Of a DNA stretch of 64,000 bases, positions 44,225 through 55,023 are shown piece after piece. The notes under the pieces are model-generated. The model was not told the DNA's origin. It saw only the letters and a list, made by a program, of their open reading frames with translations, and searched no databases. A program made the position numbers and the translations under genes. This DNA is from Lamellibrachia columna. Its lineage: Eukaryota > Annelida > Polychaeta > Sabellida > Siboglinidae. Positions within the stretch are counted from its first letter, which is position 1. Every line of letters begins with the position of its first letter. Where the stretch lies: NCBI GenBank assembly GCA_963662155.1, contig OY759267.1, positions 12,151,623-12,215,622 of the forward strand, in the 5' to 3' direction.

Positions 44225-44380
44225 GACATGACTGTATGCGTGTGACGCCGTCATGTCCGCTACCATCTCGTTTGATTGATCCACATGACGTCTTCCTGTT
44301 CGCCTTCATTCCATGTGACGTAGACCCGTACGCTGTCGTCTCGTTTGCCTGATCCGTGTGACCCCACCACGTTCGCTGCC
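44225..44380. repeat. Two-copy repeat of about 76 bp
   Basis: TCTCGTTTGATTGATCCACATGAC and TCTCGTTTGCCTGATCCGTGTGAC, each preceded by TGTGACG, form two diverged units. Overlapping - strand frames (44199-44586) are not recognised as any protein family. Confidence 0.5.
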
Positions 44381-44890
44381 ACTCTTTCTTCTGGGTACGA
44401 ATCAACCCTCTCTTCAAGGCTTATACTTATAGACTCTGACACTTCCGCTGACATCACGTTCAACTGCGCCGTGTGACGTCCTTTCGTTGCTGCCTCGTCT
44501 GGTGGGCAAGCCAACCCAATACGACAGATGAGGTTGAGTCCACATATTGATGTACCATAGTGGAACACATCCTGATATATCATCACCGTGATTATATCAG
44601 TGTATTCTCCTGTGAATTCGCGGAACTGAATCTTCGTTGATCTGTCAAATCATGATACAAACTACAGGATCTGCACTGCCACATGGGTGAGCTGACAATT
44701 CTTGTATTAAATCACCTGTGATGTATTACTATACATGGTTCTGTATTTACTGTATTGTTTTTTTTCTTATTAAACGGGATTTCAACGGTTCTATGTTATG
44801 TTTATGTTCTACCCTACATTCATGCACCTGAACTTTTGTCACGAGTCAGTCACTTTGATTTCCGCCAATCCTAAAACCAAAATTGTGATA

Positions 44891-44920
44891 GCCTAGTTAA
44901 ACTGACTGCTGGCCTTGTTA
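44891..44920 (+). repeat. 21-bp repeat, site 2
   Basis: GCCTAGTTAAACTGACTGCTG followed by GCCTTG, about one and a half units of the repeat at 43001. Confidence 0.65.
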
Positions 44921-44934
44921 ACCCATTAGACCCC

Positions 44935-45000
44935 ACAACGGCCGCGGCCGGCCGCTCTGTGCAGTCCTGGAACGGCCGCCGCCGTCCGCATACAGGACCC
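44935..45000. other. Short GC-rich island
   Basis: About 65 bp of CGGCCG-rich sequence (AACGGCCGCGGCCGGCCG and AACGGCCGCCGCCGTCCG), two tandem units of about 35 bp in AT-rich surroundings. It is preceded by TTAACCCATTAGACCCCAC, which could be a TTAA-flanked transposon end, but I found no second end. Confidence 0.4.
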
Positions 45001-45564
45001 TCTATTAAAAAAAATCCTGGCGAATAACTACACTGAACTAAACGCTACAAAATTTTGTCACTCCCTAGCTGATACATTTTGCACCAACAACAGCTCATTA
45101 CATGCATGTGTTGCCCTTTCGGAAATCTTGATTTTCATTGGTTTTGTTTACGCTATCTCGAAAATTTTTATTTCTATATTTGTCATGATAAAATATGGTG
45201 TAACCTGAAAAAATTTTTCAGTGGTGCAAAGCTAACACATATAGCTACATTTTCTTTGCTGGGTTGCATAGGGTTATAGCATGGGATCATTGTCCAATGT
45301 TGGTCGCAAGGTAGAATGACTTTCAAAGTTTTAACAAACTTACTATTTTGTCTTTGCAAATTGTGATCAAATGTCAACATTTTATTAATATATCCTATTT
45401 CTATGTATACATGCATGTGGAGAAATAACTAATCTTAAAAAATAAACACAACTTGTAATTGTCAATATTGAATAGATTTTTTAAATAAAAAGTATTCAAT
45501 ATTTAAGTAAATCGCTCGAAATTTGCCAGAAATCAGGGGAGCATGTTTTAATAAAATCCTGGAG

Positions 45565-45616
45565 CCTGGCCTAACTGAACTTGCTGCTGGCCTAACTGAA
45601 CTTGCTGCTGGCCTAA
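45565..45616 (+). repeat. 21-bp tandem repeat, site 3
   Basis: Two and a half perfect units of CTGGCCTAACTGAACTTGCTG. In one frame it reads GLTELAAGLTELAAGL, but the surrounding frame is short. Confidence 0.9.
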
Positions 45617-45834
45617 AAATGCCAGCTTGCAACCTATATCTATATAATACTAATTACACTTATTTATTTAATGAAAAATCACCACTAGTATTCCATATCA
45701 GTGGAACACAATCAATTGAAAAGTATAACCATTGGACTGATAGAAGACAGCAATTTAATAAAAACAATCACATGATGTTGTTAATAATTTTCTAAATAAC
45801 GTACTTTTCAGCTGGATATTTTTAGGCATAAATG

Positions 45835-46035
45835 CAACAACCACATGCTTCCAGCCGATGCATCTACTCTTTTATACAAACTGTATTCACACAGGTTATT
45901 TTATTCCTCAGGTCAGAACAGATATAAACACATTTTCAGTTAACGATGTGGGTCCTCTGTTTTGGAATTCCCTATCATCGGATATTTAAACTATCTCCAA
46001 ACATAATACATTCTATTAAATTTTTACTCTTATAT
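45835..46035 (+). pseudogene. LINE reverse-transcriptase C-terminal remnant
   Basis: The + strand reads HTGYFIPQVRTDINTFSVND and VGPLFWNSLSSDI, then stops. YFIPxxRTxIxxFS followed by GPxxWNSLP/S is the common C-terminal signature of many Jockey/CR1-type LINE reverse transcriptases. Only about 60 codons remain. Confidence 0.55.
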
Positions 46036-46421
46036 TTAGTCTTATGTTATCAGATGTATAGTAAATTAAAAATATAACTAAGATGTATAGTAAATAAAAT
46101 ATAACAAGTGCTGAACTTAAAAGCAATGTAACAGAAGTCAAACGATGACATGTTGCGCCTATATGTATATGAGCGAAGTCACGAAAAATGGAACAGTTGT
46201 GTAAAAATTAGGAGTGAATAATTTTCTTTCCTAAAATAATTTCTTTCCTATATAATGTTATAACATGGGATTGAAAGTGTACCAAAGTGATAAGTAGAAG
46301 ATAACTTACTGCCTTGTTTTTATTATATAGGATGATGAAATAGACCATTTTCGTGTCACGTCTGTCACACCTATAACTCAATGTCTCCTGTTTCCATAAT
46401 GATAATTCTTTCTTTTTGTAG

Positions 46422-46711
46422 AGGTGTATTATGGTGGTAGTGATAAGACAAAAATAGAAATGTTAGGTTTTCCTTCGAAACTATCGAATAATAGTGGTGA
46501 CAATGCAAAATTGTGTCCATTTTTTAAAATCCAGTTGGAAAAGTTCCACCCAAAAAATTATTTTTTACACAGAAATAAATTGACTGGTTATGTTCTACAC
46601 CACACGCCTAACTCAGCATACCTCTCATGGGGCACTGATTTTCATAGATTCCATTCTACAAGACAAACGCATGTGACAGATGCAACATTAATTGTGACAG
46701 ACGTGACATAA
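46422..46711 (+). CDS. Candidate second exon of an unknown gene
   Basis: Preceded by TTCTTTCTTTTTGTAG, an excellent polypyrimidine/AG splice acceptor, and open for 95 codons from VYYGGSDKTKIEMLGFPSKL to LIVTDVT, ending in TAA. Composition looks protein-like (few low-complexity runs, mixed hydrophobic and charged residues), but I recognise no domain. Phase fits the donor at 42582. CGTGTCACGTCTGTCAC just upstream (about 46350) and its complement in TGACAGACGTGACA (about 46695-46708) form an inverted pair around the exon, which also allows a small mobile-element origin. Confidence 0.3.
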
Positions 46712-46833
46712 ATGACAAGGTAAATGAAATGAATCTTTATTTTCAAACTGTTGGTTGGGCTGTTGGTTTACATGATTAAAATAATTTTTTCACAAAATAT
46801 AAAGAATATTACTTTAATTAACATAGTATTATA

Positions 46834-47033
46834 GGGGGCAGCCGTGGCCTAGTGGTTAAAGTGTTGGGCTCTAAATTCGAGGGTTGTGAGTTCAAGACCC
46901 ACACTGGGCACGGTTCGTTTTCGAAGCTTAGGCAATTTTGTTTACCCTACTTTGCCTACTATAAGCCTTCATGGCTTCCTTAAGGCGTAATGCCTGGGGG
47001 ATGACTACAAGTAAATTGGTATTACCAATCTTC
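46834..47033 (+). mobile_element. tRNA-derived SINE
   Basis: Starts GGGGCAGCCGTGGCCTAGTGG: the A box TGGCCTAGTGG is at 46845-46855 and the B box GAGTTCAAGAC at 46888-46898, spaced as in an RNA polymerase III tRNA promoter. A non-tRNA body follows (CTACTTTGCCTAC, GGCGTAATGCCTGGGGGATG). The acceptor stem does not pair, so it is not a working tRNA gene. The exact 3' end is uncertain. It abuts the 3' edge of the pseudogene at 47034-48100. Confidence 0.8.
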
Positions 47034-48100
47034 TCATGATGGCATTCAAAGCAGCTATCTTCCTTTCAACATTTGCGTTCCTCACATTTAATGGTGGATG
47101 GAATTTCTTAAATATTGTGAACTTGTAAGGGAAGGCTGGATTTTCATCTCACAAGATTTTGTATGCATCTTCAACCGTCATGCTCAGAAAATACTTTGCC
47201 TTGTGTTGTTTGAAAGCAGCTGACACTGTTTTCCCTGGTACAGCTCTGCTTATGTCTTCTCTGAAGAAGAATTCCTGGATTTGATTCATCCATAGTGGGG
47301 AAACCCTGCCTTTTCTAAATTTGGCAGTCCCAGAGAGCACCCGAATATCCCTGCACACTTTGCCTCAACAAACAGCCAGTGTCTTAGCCATTTTTTTTAG
47401 ATATTCTTTTATTTTCTTTTGAAAATTGATTTGCTGATATTTTTCTGCCAACATCCCTGTCCATGACCATCCCTTTAAATTCCGACATTAAATTACGTTT
47501 GGTTTGTGCACTTGTTTTAACCATAATCCCACGTTTCTTGTATGCTTTTCTGGAGGTAGGTGTAGCAGAGAGTATTATAGACTGAAGTGCTTCTGGTCTG
47601 TGTACTGTGTTGTTGTGGCATCCTTTCAAGTAGTTTTCTATGGTAGTAATATCTGAGCTGCCTACTGGTGACATTCAGTGCTTGGGGACCTTCCTTTTCT
47701 TCAGCTGCGTTTTCTGGACAGTATCCCATCTTCATCAGCAACAGTGTCTTCTGCCATGCTTTGCTTTACCATCCTTTGTTTTCTACTATCGGCCTTCTTC
47801 TGCTTCTCATATTCTCTTCTTTCAGCAGGCATCGCCAGTTTATCTTGTTTCTTTGCTTTTATCGATCTGACTGTTCTTTCCACCTTTCAGCTTTAATCTT
47901 TCTATACTTTTGCTGCCTCTCTCAATGTTTCCTCTTTTCCCTCTCCGTCATAGTTAGCCGCTTAACATCCCGGTTCTTTCAGTGTTGTGTGGCATCCTTC
48001 TTTCGAATTTCCTCAAGTTTTTCTGAATTCTCTTTTCACTTTTCTCTCCTGTTGAGTCAGGATGATCCATTTTGCTGTAAAAATAAAGTAATTTCAGAAC
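47034..48100 (-). pseudogene. Lys/Arg-rich coiled-coil protein family pseudogene
   Basis: On the - strand: start region MDHPDSTGEKSEKRIQKNLR, then KAKKQDKLAMPAERREYEKQ, MGYCPENAAEEK, EGPQALNVTSRQLRYYYHRK, the block IQEFFFREDISRAVPGKTVS, and after a TGA the stretch DENPAFPYKFTIFKKFHPPL with NVRNANVERK. The order of a K/R-rich heptad region, then F(F)xRxDxSRxxPGK, then a TIFxxFHPP-type block recalls a large uncharacterised family seen in cnidarians and other invertebrates, with no known function. At least three frameshifts and two stops disrupt it, and the 3' part is cut where the SINE begins. Confidence 0.6.
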
Positions 48101-48720
48101 AATGTCCAACATGGACAGTGTAACGCATTTTTTGTGTCGGGTATTCAAATATCCTTGCTATCAATAATGATTATTTTACAACTGATATTCACTTCCTAAT
48201 ATCACATCAGCTCAACCATAATATCGTATCCTAATTTTTTTATGAAAAATTTCTTATCACTAGCCATTTTGCTTAAGTTTTAGGCAAGCCAAAACATTTC
48301 ACAACATAACAGGTTTTCTCTTTGAAAAACTAAAACATTGTATTACATTATCTAAATAGAAGGCACTTCTCCTTTGAACCAAATAAATAATAGGGGATGA
48401 CACATCAAAAGCAGTCCAAACCATGTTCATTTAGAACTTCTAATACAAAAAAAAAACAAATGCATATATGTTATACAACATGGTGTGGGCAGCAAAATCA
48501 GATGTACTCATTTAGCTGGTTGAGGGAGCTAATATTCTGTTCATGCTTCTCCACACAAAAATTTCAGGCAAAATACCAGATTTCTTTCATTTGTATGAAT
48601 TTACTTGATATTCAAATACAATACATGTGACCTTTGGACAATTTATATCCTTAGATAAGATGATTTCAGCTGGCATGTGCAAAGAAAATGGTGAACAGCT
48701 AAGCTTAAAACTGTTTCCTC
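48101..48720. other. AT-rich, no gene seen
   Basis: No recognisable coding or repeat content. Confidence 0.45.
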
Positions 48721-48833
48721 AACTGATTTAGCCTATAAAATCCGGTTCATTGGTGTCCAAATATATATTTGGACACCAATGAACCGGATTTTATTGGACA
48801 CCAATGAACCGGATTTTATAGGCTAAATCAGTT
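48721..48833. repeat. Perfect 40-bp inverted repeat with internal duplication
   Basis: Arms 48721-48760 and 48794-48833 are exact complements (start AACTGATTTAGCCTATAAAA). The spacer holds ATATATAT and an extra 25-bp direct copy (48769-48793) of the outer part of the right arm (TTGGACACCAATGAACCGGA). It can fold as a snapback with two alternative pairings. Confidence 0.95.
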
Positions 48834-49382
48834 GTCTCATTTCAAAACCAAACCTATCTAGTATCCACTACAACATGCTAGCTAGCTTTTGTATTTAGTT
48901 TTTGTGAAATCGTAAGACAAACTATTTAATTACTTAAATGCTTGTTCAAGCATTAAGTGAAATGAAAATTTAAATGTTGAAAAATCACGATTTTCCCAAT
49001 AGTATGTAGCATAAGAAAATTAGACTTGTTGGCTGCATTTAAAAATTACACTGCTGACCTTCCTGTTTATTGTTTCAAACGAATGTACGGCGTATTAAAT
49101 TGTGATATGTAAATTTAAACAATTAATATGATGTGGCAAAAGTGCAACTGAGCAGGCATATTCACTGGTTTGTCTGTAGAAGCTATGGCCTATGAAATAT
49201 TGCATTGTTTACCATCAATCTTTCTACACACTTACACAGCAACATTTGTAGTCACTCAGGAAGGCGTGGTTCATGGCGTACGACCGTTAAAAAAAGAGCT
49301 GCTACAAAAAAGGAGCAGCTAAAGTTGAAATCAAGAGGCATGAGCATGCTTATTATGATATTGCGGTTGGACGCTGGAAATA
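48834..49382. other. No gene seen
   Basis: AT-rich flank of the tandem array. 49205-49390 has a short Lys/Arg-rich frame that may be the extreme 5' part of the gag-like region but shows no motif. Confidence 0.35.
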
Positions 49383-49952
49383 ATGTCTGATGATGATTAT
49401 TTATTGTATATAATATACAGGAAGTGGATCGATCCATCATATAAGGTAACACCACCGCTGCCAATTTATTATAGGAATCCACAAGAATGGCCGAAATGCA
49501 TTAGAAGATTCGAGCAGTTTAGAAGAAGCGTCAGGGCTGTCCACGAGGCCGAAAACGACCAGATGACGAAGAAATACAAGCATATGACACTGTTAAGGGA
49601 AACTGAATAGCTATTTCATCGGAAGCCGAAACGATATGTGAAAGGGCAAAATTTAACCAGCAAAAATAAGTCTGGCGAAATTATGGATTCCTTTATCACC
49701 TCGCACTATAAGCTCGCAGAACCCTGTGATTATGACTATGACACGTTAAGAGACGATTTTGTGAGGGCCAGATTAGTTGCCGGAATAAGACACGAACAAC
49801 TGTCTGTAAAACTAAAACATGACACAATTTTTACGGAAAAAAGCTATCGACCAAGCACGCCACTCGGTAGGGGCAAAAGCAAAAGTAAAAGTATTGTTAA
49901 TGATATAAAAATCTGTTTCAAAGAAGACCAAAGTGGTAAAGATTAACTACGG
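49383..49952 (+). pseudogene. Ty3-type gag fragment, array copy 1
   Basis: Reads NPQEWPKCIRRFEQFRRSV, a stop near 49608, then NKSGEIMDSFITSHYKLAE, YDTLRDDFVRARLVAGIRHE and QLSVKLKHDTIFTEK. These phrases are standard for the capsid region of Ty3-type gag proteins, a different lineage from the element at 12.4-17.0 kb. Copy 1 alone keeps the gag start (49383-49562). It lacks about 57 bp (after the AAGCACGCCA word near 49860) that copies 2-4 retain. It is not functional. Confidence 0.75.
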
Positions 49953-50270
49953 TCAGTAGAGTCTTATTAACGACATTCATGACCCCATTGGGCAGATTGT
50001 GTTTCAATAGGTTGCATTTTGGAATCTCGGTGCCACAACACTTCCAACGATGGGTGTGAACAATCCTTGAATGCACAGAATAGTATCATATGGATGATAG
50101 TAGTGTTTTGGTAATGAGCGCATCCAGGCTGTTCTCAGAAGACTTCAAAGTGCCATGGTCACGTTGAAAAAGAAGTGCAAATTCCCCAATTCTAAAAGTG
50201 AAGTTGTTGGCCCAAACATCTGAAGTGAACCTAGATCTCGAGAAAATCAAAGCATTTATAGAACATGCCA
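49953..50270 (+). pseudogene. Ty3-type RT fragment, array copy 1
   Basis: 49953-50065 is unique to copy 1 and reads DPIGQIVF and RLHFGISVPQHFQRW in two frames, the RT block just before the catalytic motif. The shared part then has HMDDSS (a YMDD-type motif; copies 2-4 have YMDD), NERIQAVLRRLQSAMVTLKK and CKFPNSKSEVVG, the palm/thumb boundary of Ty3-type RT. Several frame changes make it non-functional. Confidence 0.7.
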
Positions 50271-50330
50271 GAACTAACAGACATCATCTCAATAGCAATG
50301 TGCCACAGATACTCGCAAAGATCCTGAGAC

Positions 50331-50448
50331 CTATTTGATCTGAACGGGTTTAACTATCTCATTGTGGTAGACTACCTATCAGCATTTGCAGAAATTGCCA
50401 TATTGAACGGCACCACCTCACCTTCGTTCGTGAACAACACTACTTGCA
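50331..50448 (+). pseudogene. Ty3-type integrase core fragment, array copy 1
   Basis: Reads LFDLNGFNYLIVVDYLSAFA and EIAILNGTTSPSFV, the start of a Ty3-type integrase core with the first Asp region and VVDY-S block. The second Asp and Glu are absent. Equivalent fragments are at 53295-53412, 56259-56376 and about 59223-59345. Confidence 0.7.
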
Positions 50449-51574
50449 TACCGAACTTGCATTGTTAAAGGTTACAGCTTTTGCAGAACTGTTGAGTGGA
50501 CGGAAACTGTGAACAGCCATAACAATAATAATAATAATAATAGATAATATTGAGGTTCCAGCTGATTCAGATTGACCTACGGATGAACCATCGTGCGCCT
50601 CTCCACCCACTGCCTCTTGTTGATATCGGCGGCGTGGAAGTGTCGAGTTGTGCAATTCATGTAGCGTAAAGTATGGTTTTATCACATATCCCTTTTCCTG
50701 CCATAGTTCGACGTACATAACTGCCTGATACATTAATCCGAATAACATGACCGTTCTAGGTAAATTGCCGGCTTAGAAGTATTGTCTCGATGCTCAGCAT
50801 ATTGGGACTTTGCAAATACTTCATATATCTGAACTGTACAGAAGACGACAGAAGATGGAGAACCAGTCATTCATAGTAAATCAAACCTTAGAATGTGAAA
50901 GTCTCTACCGTCAGCGTAAACAAGGTCCCGAATGCACAATTATGCCTCATTGTCTTTGTCGCATTGAAGCGGAACACATTAAAAAGCGTGTATTATGCCT
51001 TTGGTGGTGTCACGATTTTAAATTTCAGTGCTGCATCTAAGAAGAGAGTTAAAAACTGGCCACTTTCTTCACAAACTTGGTTAGGTTATATGTATCGACG
51101 AGGTTTGAGTGCCAAAGTCACTGGGTTTATTGGTGCGTCTTATGGAAGGAAGGAAAGAAACGGCAAGTTTGATGTTCGCAGAAGCGTGGACTACAAAGGT
51201 TTTAACAACGCAAGGTTCTACCACCTATCACCGAAGCCTTTGGAAGTCGACTGTCAAGTCGGAATAACCAACTTTGGACCTAAAAAGTACGAATGGGCCA
51301 GCGATGAAGCATAGAGGTCACTAATTCCGATTATGTTGCCGCCTAATTTCGTCCTTGGACTATCTGAAGATGATTCACTCTATATGGAAGTTTTACGAAC
51401 AAGTCGTGCTACACAGCGCAATGTCGGTGTACAGCAACCAAATTACCATGCACAATTTTTATTGCTTGGCGTGGAGAAACAAGCTGCAGGAAAGAACAAA
51501 CACCTCAGCCGTAGCATTTGTCGTTGAAACTAATTTGCGACAAATATGCATATTATAATTTGTTCATCGTGCAG
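50449..51574 (+). other. Unassigned block shared by all array copies
   Basis: Contains a 102-codon - frame (50440-50748, MLFGLMYQAVMYVELWQEKG) with a TAA trinucleotide run at 50521-50542, and a 139-codon + frame (50895-51314, with WLGYMYRRGLSAKVTGFIGA and NFGPKKYEWASDEA). The frames are preserved in copies 1-3 because those copies are nearly identical; in diverged copy 4 both are disrupted or altered (23 extra bases near 59887, stops at 59911 and 59998), so they show no sign of coding constraint. Family unknown. Confidence 0.4.
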
Positions 51575-51996
51575 ACCTCAGTGCAGGCTTCACTGGCCAA
51601 TGCCTAGACTAAAATGAATTTGTCAGTGCAACCAAATTTCGAGAGAAATTCCCAGATCGATTGATCGAATCAAACGCTTTTGAAAAATCGACGAATGCGA
51701 TGTAAAAGCTGTTTGCTTTGTTCTGCTGCCTTTTCTTGCAGTTATCGTAATGTCGACTATAAAGCGTGATGAACGAAATCCGCATTACGGTTCTGGAGAA
51801 ACATCATTTGCAGCAACTGACACAACATTTTTGCAAAGATTTTAACTTCAAAGTAGCGAGATTCTGCGATAGTTGCCGCAATCCTGCCGCCCTCTTTTAC
51901 GATGTTTAACATCAGCGCATCTCTGAAGTCCCGTCGTAGTTCACCAGATTCCATATTCTATGATACGTCGCGCGGTAAACAAATTTCAACGACTCC
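51575..51996 (-). pseudogene. LINE reverse-transcriptase fragment, array copy 1
   Basis: The - strand reads ESGELRRDFRDALMLNIVKE, then in other frames a block with FYIAFVDFSKAFDSI (RT motif A) and KFGCTDKFILV. This wording fits the LINE family often annotated as endonuclease-reverse transcriptase or craniofacial development protein 2-like, distinct from the CR1-like copies. Frame shifts break it. Copies at about 54539-54960, 57503-57924 and 60473-60917. Confidence 0.7.
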
Positions 51997-52059
51997 GACC
52001 AGATAAACACGCTGATCTACAAGTATGAGACAAATTAGCTATTATCATCACTGTCTTAA

Positions 52060-55023
52060 ATGACTAAGAAATACAAGCATATGACACTATTAAGGGAAAC
52101 TGAATAGTTTTTTCATCGGAAGCCGAAACGACATGTGAAAGGGCAAAATTTAACCAGCAAAAATAAGTCTGGCGAAATTATGGATTATGTGATAAATCAC
52201 CTTGCACTATAAGCTCGCAGAACCCTGTGATTATGACTATGACACGTTAAGAGACGATTTTGTGAGGGCCAGATTAGTTGCCGGAATAAGACACGAACAA
52301 CTGTCTGTAAAACTAAAACATGACACAATTTTGACGGAAAAAAACTATCGACCAAGCACGCCAGAAGAGGCGTTAAAGAAGAAGTTGACGGTTGTACTAT
52401 ATAGGCTGCAAGAACGCGCTACTCGGTAGGGGCAAAAGCAAAAGTAAAAGTATTGTTAATAATATAAAAATCTGTTTCAAAGAAGACCAAAGTGGTAAAG
52501 ATTAACTACGGGACATTTTGCACCAGCAAACACATTGAAAGAGTACCTGATAACAAGAATTGTGCTGAATACGTATTAATGAGCACCGTGGAGAATAAAA
52601 TAACCAACAATGACCAACAAACACTACAGTCAAACATTTAGTTTCGCATTGACACAGGTGCAGACGAAATTTTATCATAAAGGAAGTGTACAAGAAACTA
52701 TATGTCAATTCTCTCAAAGCTCCAAGCAAAAAATTCTGGTGTGGCGACAAAAGCGTGCTTAACACTGGTGGGCATGATCACACCCGTCCTACGGGGAGAC
52801 CAAAAAATCTACGTTGTCAAGTCATTGCTGGGCAACTCAATAAAAGAGGCACTGCAGCTGATCTGAAGAGTTGAGTCTGTTGAAGGCACAATTGATTATC
52901 AGAAGTTATCGGATCTGTGAAGGTATCGGCAAGATGGAAGTTTCTTACACACACAATCATTTTGAAGGAAGATACCCAGCTTTTCGCCATCATCGAACCA
53001 AAAAAAGTACCTCTACCATCGATGACAGATCTTGAATGCACAGAATAGTATTATATGGATGATAGTAGTGTTTGGTGATGAGCGCATCCAGGCTGTTCTC
53101 AGAAGACTTCAAAGTGCCATGGTCACGTTGAAAAAAAAGTGCAAGTTCCCCAATTCTAAAAGTGAAGTTGTTGGCCCAAACATCTGAAGTGAGCCTAGAT
53201 CTCGAGAAAATCAAAGCATTTATAGAACATGCCAGAACTAACAGACATCATCTCAATAGCAATGTGCCACAGATACTCGCAAAGATCCTGAGACCTATTT
53301 GATCTGAACGGGTTTAACTATCTCATTGTGGTAGACTACCTATCAGCATTTGCAGAAATTGCCATATTGAACGGCACCACCTCACCTTCGTTCGTGAACA
53401 ACACTACTTGCATACCGAACTTGCATTGTTAAAGGTTACAGCTTTTGCAGAACTGTTGAGTGGACGGAAACTGTGAACAGCCATAACAATAATAATAATA
53501 ATAATAGATAATATTGAGGTTCCAGCTGATTCAGATTGACCTACGGATGAACCATCGTGCGCCTCTCCACCCACTGCCTCTTGTTGATATCGGCGGCGTG
53601 GAAGTGTCGAGTTGTGCAATTCATGTAGCGTAAAGTATGGTTTTATCACATATCCCTTTTCCTGCCATAGTTCGACGTACATAACTGCCTGATACATTAA
53701 TCCGAATAACATGACCGTTCTAGGTAAATTGCCGGCTTAGAAGTATTGTCTCGATGCTCAGCATATTGGGACTTTGCAAATACTTCATATATCTGAACTG
53801 TACAGAAGACGACAGAAGATGGAGAACCAGTCATTCATAGTAAATCAAACCTTAGAATGTGAAAGTCTCTACCGTCAGCGTAAACAAGGTCCCGAATGCA
53901 CAATTATGCCTCATTGTCTTTGTCGCATTGAAGCGGAACACATTAAAAAGCGTGTATTATGCCTTTGGTGGTGTCACGATTTTAAATTTCAGTGCTGCAT
54001 CTAAGAAGAGAGTTAAAAACTGGCCACTTTCTTCACAAACTTGGTTAGGTTATATGTATCGACGAGGTTTGAGTGCCAAAGTCACTGGGTTTATTGGTGC
54101 GTCTTATGGAAGGAAGGAAAGAAACGGCAAGTTTGATGTTCGCAGAAGCGTGGACTACAAAGGTTTTAACAACGCAAGGTTCTACCACCTATCACCGAAG
54201 CCTTTGGAAGTCGACTGTCAAGTCGGAATAACCAACTTTGGACCTAAAAAGTACGAATGGGCCAGCGATGAAGCATAGAGGTCACTAATTCCGATTATGT
54301 TGCCGCCTAATTTCGTCCTTGGACTATCTGAAGATGATTCACTCTATATGGAAGTTTTACGAACAAGTCGTGCTACACAGCGCAATGTCGGTGTACAGCA
54401 ACCAAATTATCATGCACAATTTTTATTGCTTGGCGTGGAGAAACAAGCTGCAGGAAAGAACAAACACCTCAGCCGTAGCATTTGTCGTTGAAACTAATTT
54501 GCGACAAATATGCATATTATAATTTGTTCATCGTGCAGACCTCAGTGCAGGCTTCACTGGCCAATGCCTAGACTAAAATGAATTTGTCAGTGCAACCAAA
54601 TTTCGAGAGAAATTCCCAGATCGATTGATCGAATCAAACGCTTTTGAAAAATCGACGAATGCGATGTAAAAGCTGTTTGCTTTGTTCTGCTGCCTTTTCT
54701 TGCAGTTATCGTAATGTCGACTATAAAGCGTGATGAACGAAATCCGCATTACGGTTCTGGAGAAACATCATTTGCAGCAACTGACACAACATTTTTGCAA
54801 AGATTTTAACTTCAAAGTAGCGAGATTCTGCGATAGTTGCCGCAATCCTGCCGCCCTCTTTTACGATGTTTAACATCAGCGCATCTCTGAAGTCCCGTCG
54901 TAGTTCACCAGATTCCATATTCTATGATACGTCGCGCGGTAAACAAATTTCAACGACTCCGACCAGATAAACACGCTGATCTACAAGTATGAGACAAATT
55001 AGCTATTATCATCACTGTCTTAA
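52060..55023 (+). repeat. Array copy 2 (2964 bp)
   Basis: Joined to copy 1 by a 66-bp spacer (GACCAGATAAACACGCTGAT to CTGTCTTAA) that recurs at each junction. Contents: gag piece 52060-52428 (RDDFVRARLVAGIRHEQLS); protease piece 52636-52870 with intact active site FRIDTGADE and KIYVVKSLLGNSIKEAL; an RT-leader stretch LKEDTQLFAIIEPKKVPLPS at about 52960-53025; RT palm piece from 53031 with YMDD; integrase 53295-53412; unassigned block to about 54530; LINE RT on - at 54539-54960. The protease region is absent in copy 1, and the central RT block of copy 1 is absent here. Confidence 0.9.

Noticed and set aside
44919..45010. piggyBac-type MITE starting TTAACCC
   Set aside because: No matching second terminus or TTAA partner was found.
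46834..46910. Functional tRNA gene
   Set aside because: A and B boxes are present but the acceptor arms do not pair and the sequence continues into a SINE body.
50895..51314. Conserved 139-codon gene in the array
   Set aside because: It is identical in copies 1-3 only because those copies are recent duplicates; in diverged copy 4 the frame is broken, so there is no evidence of coding constraint.
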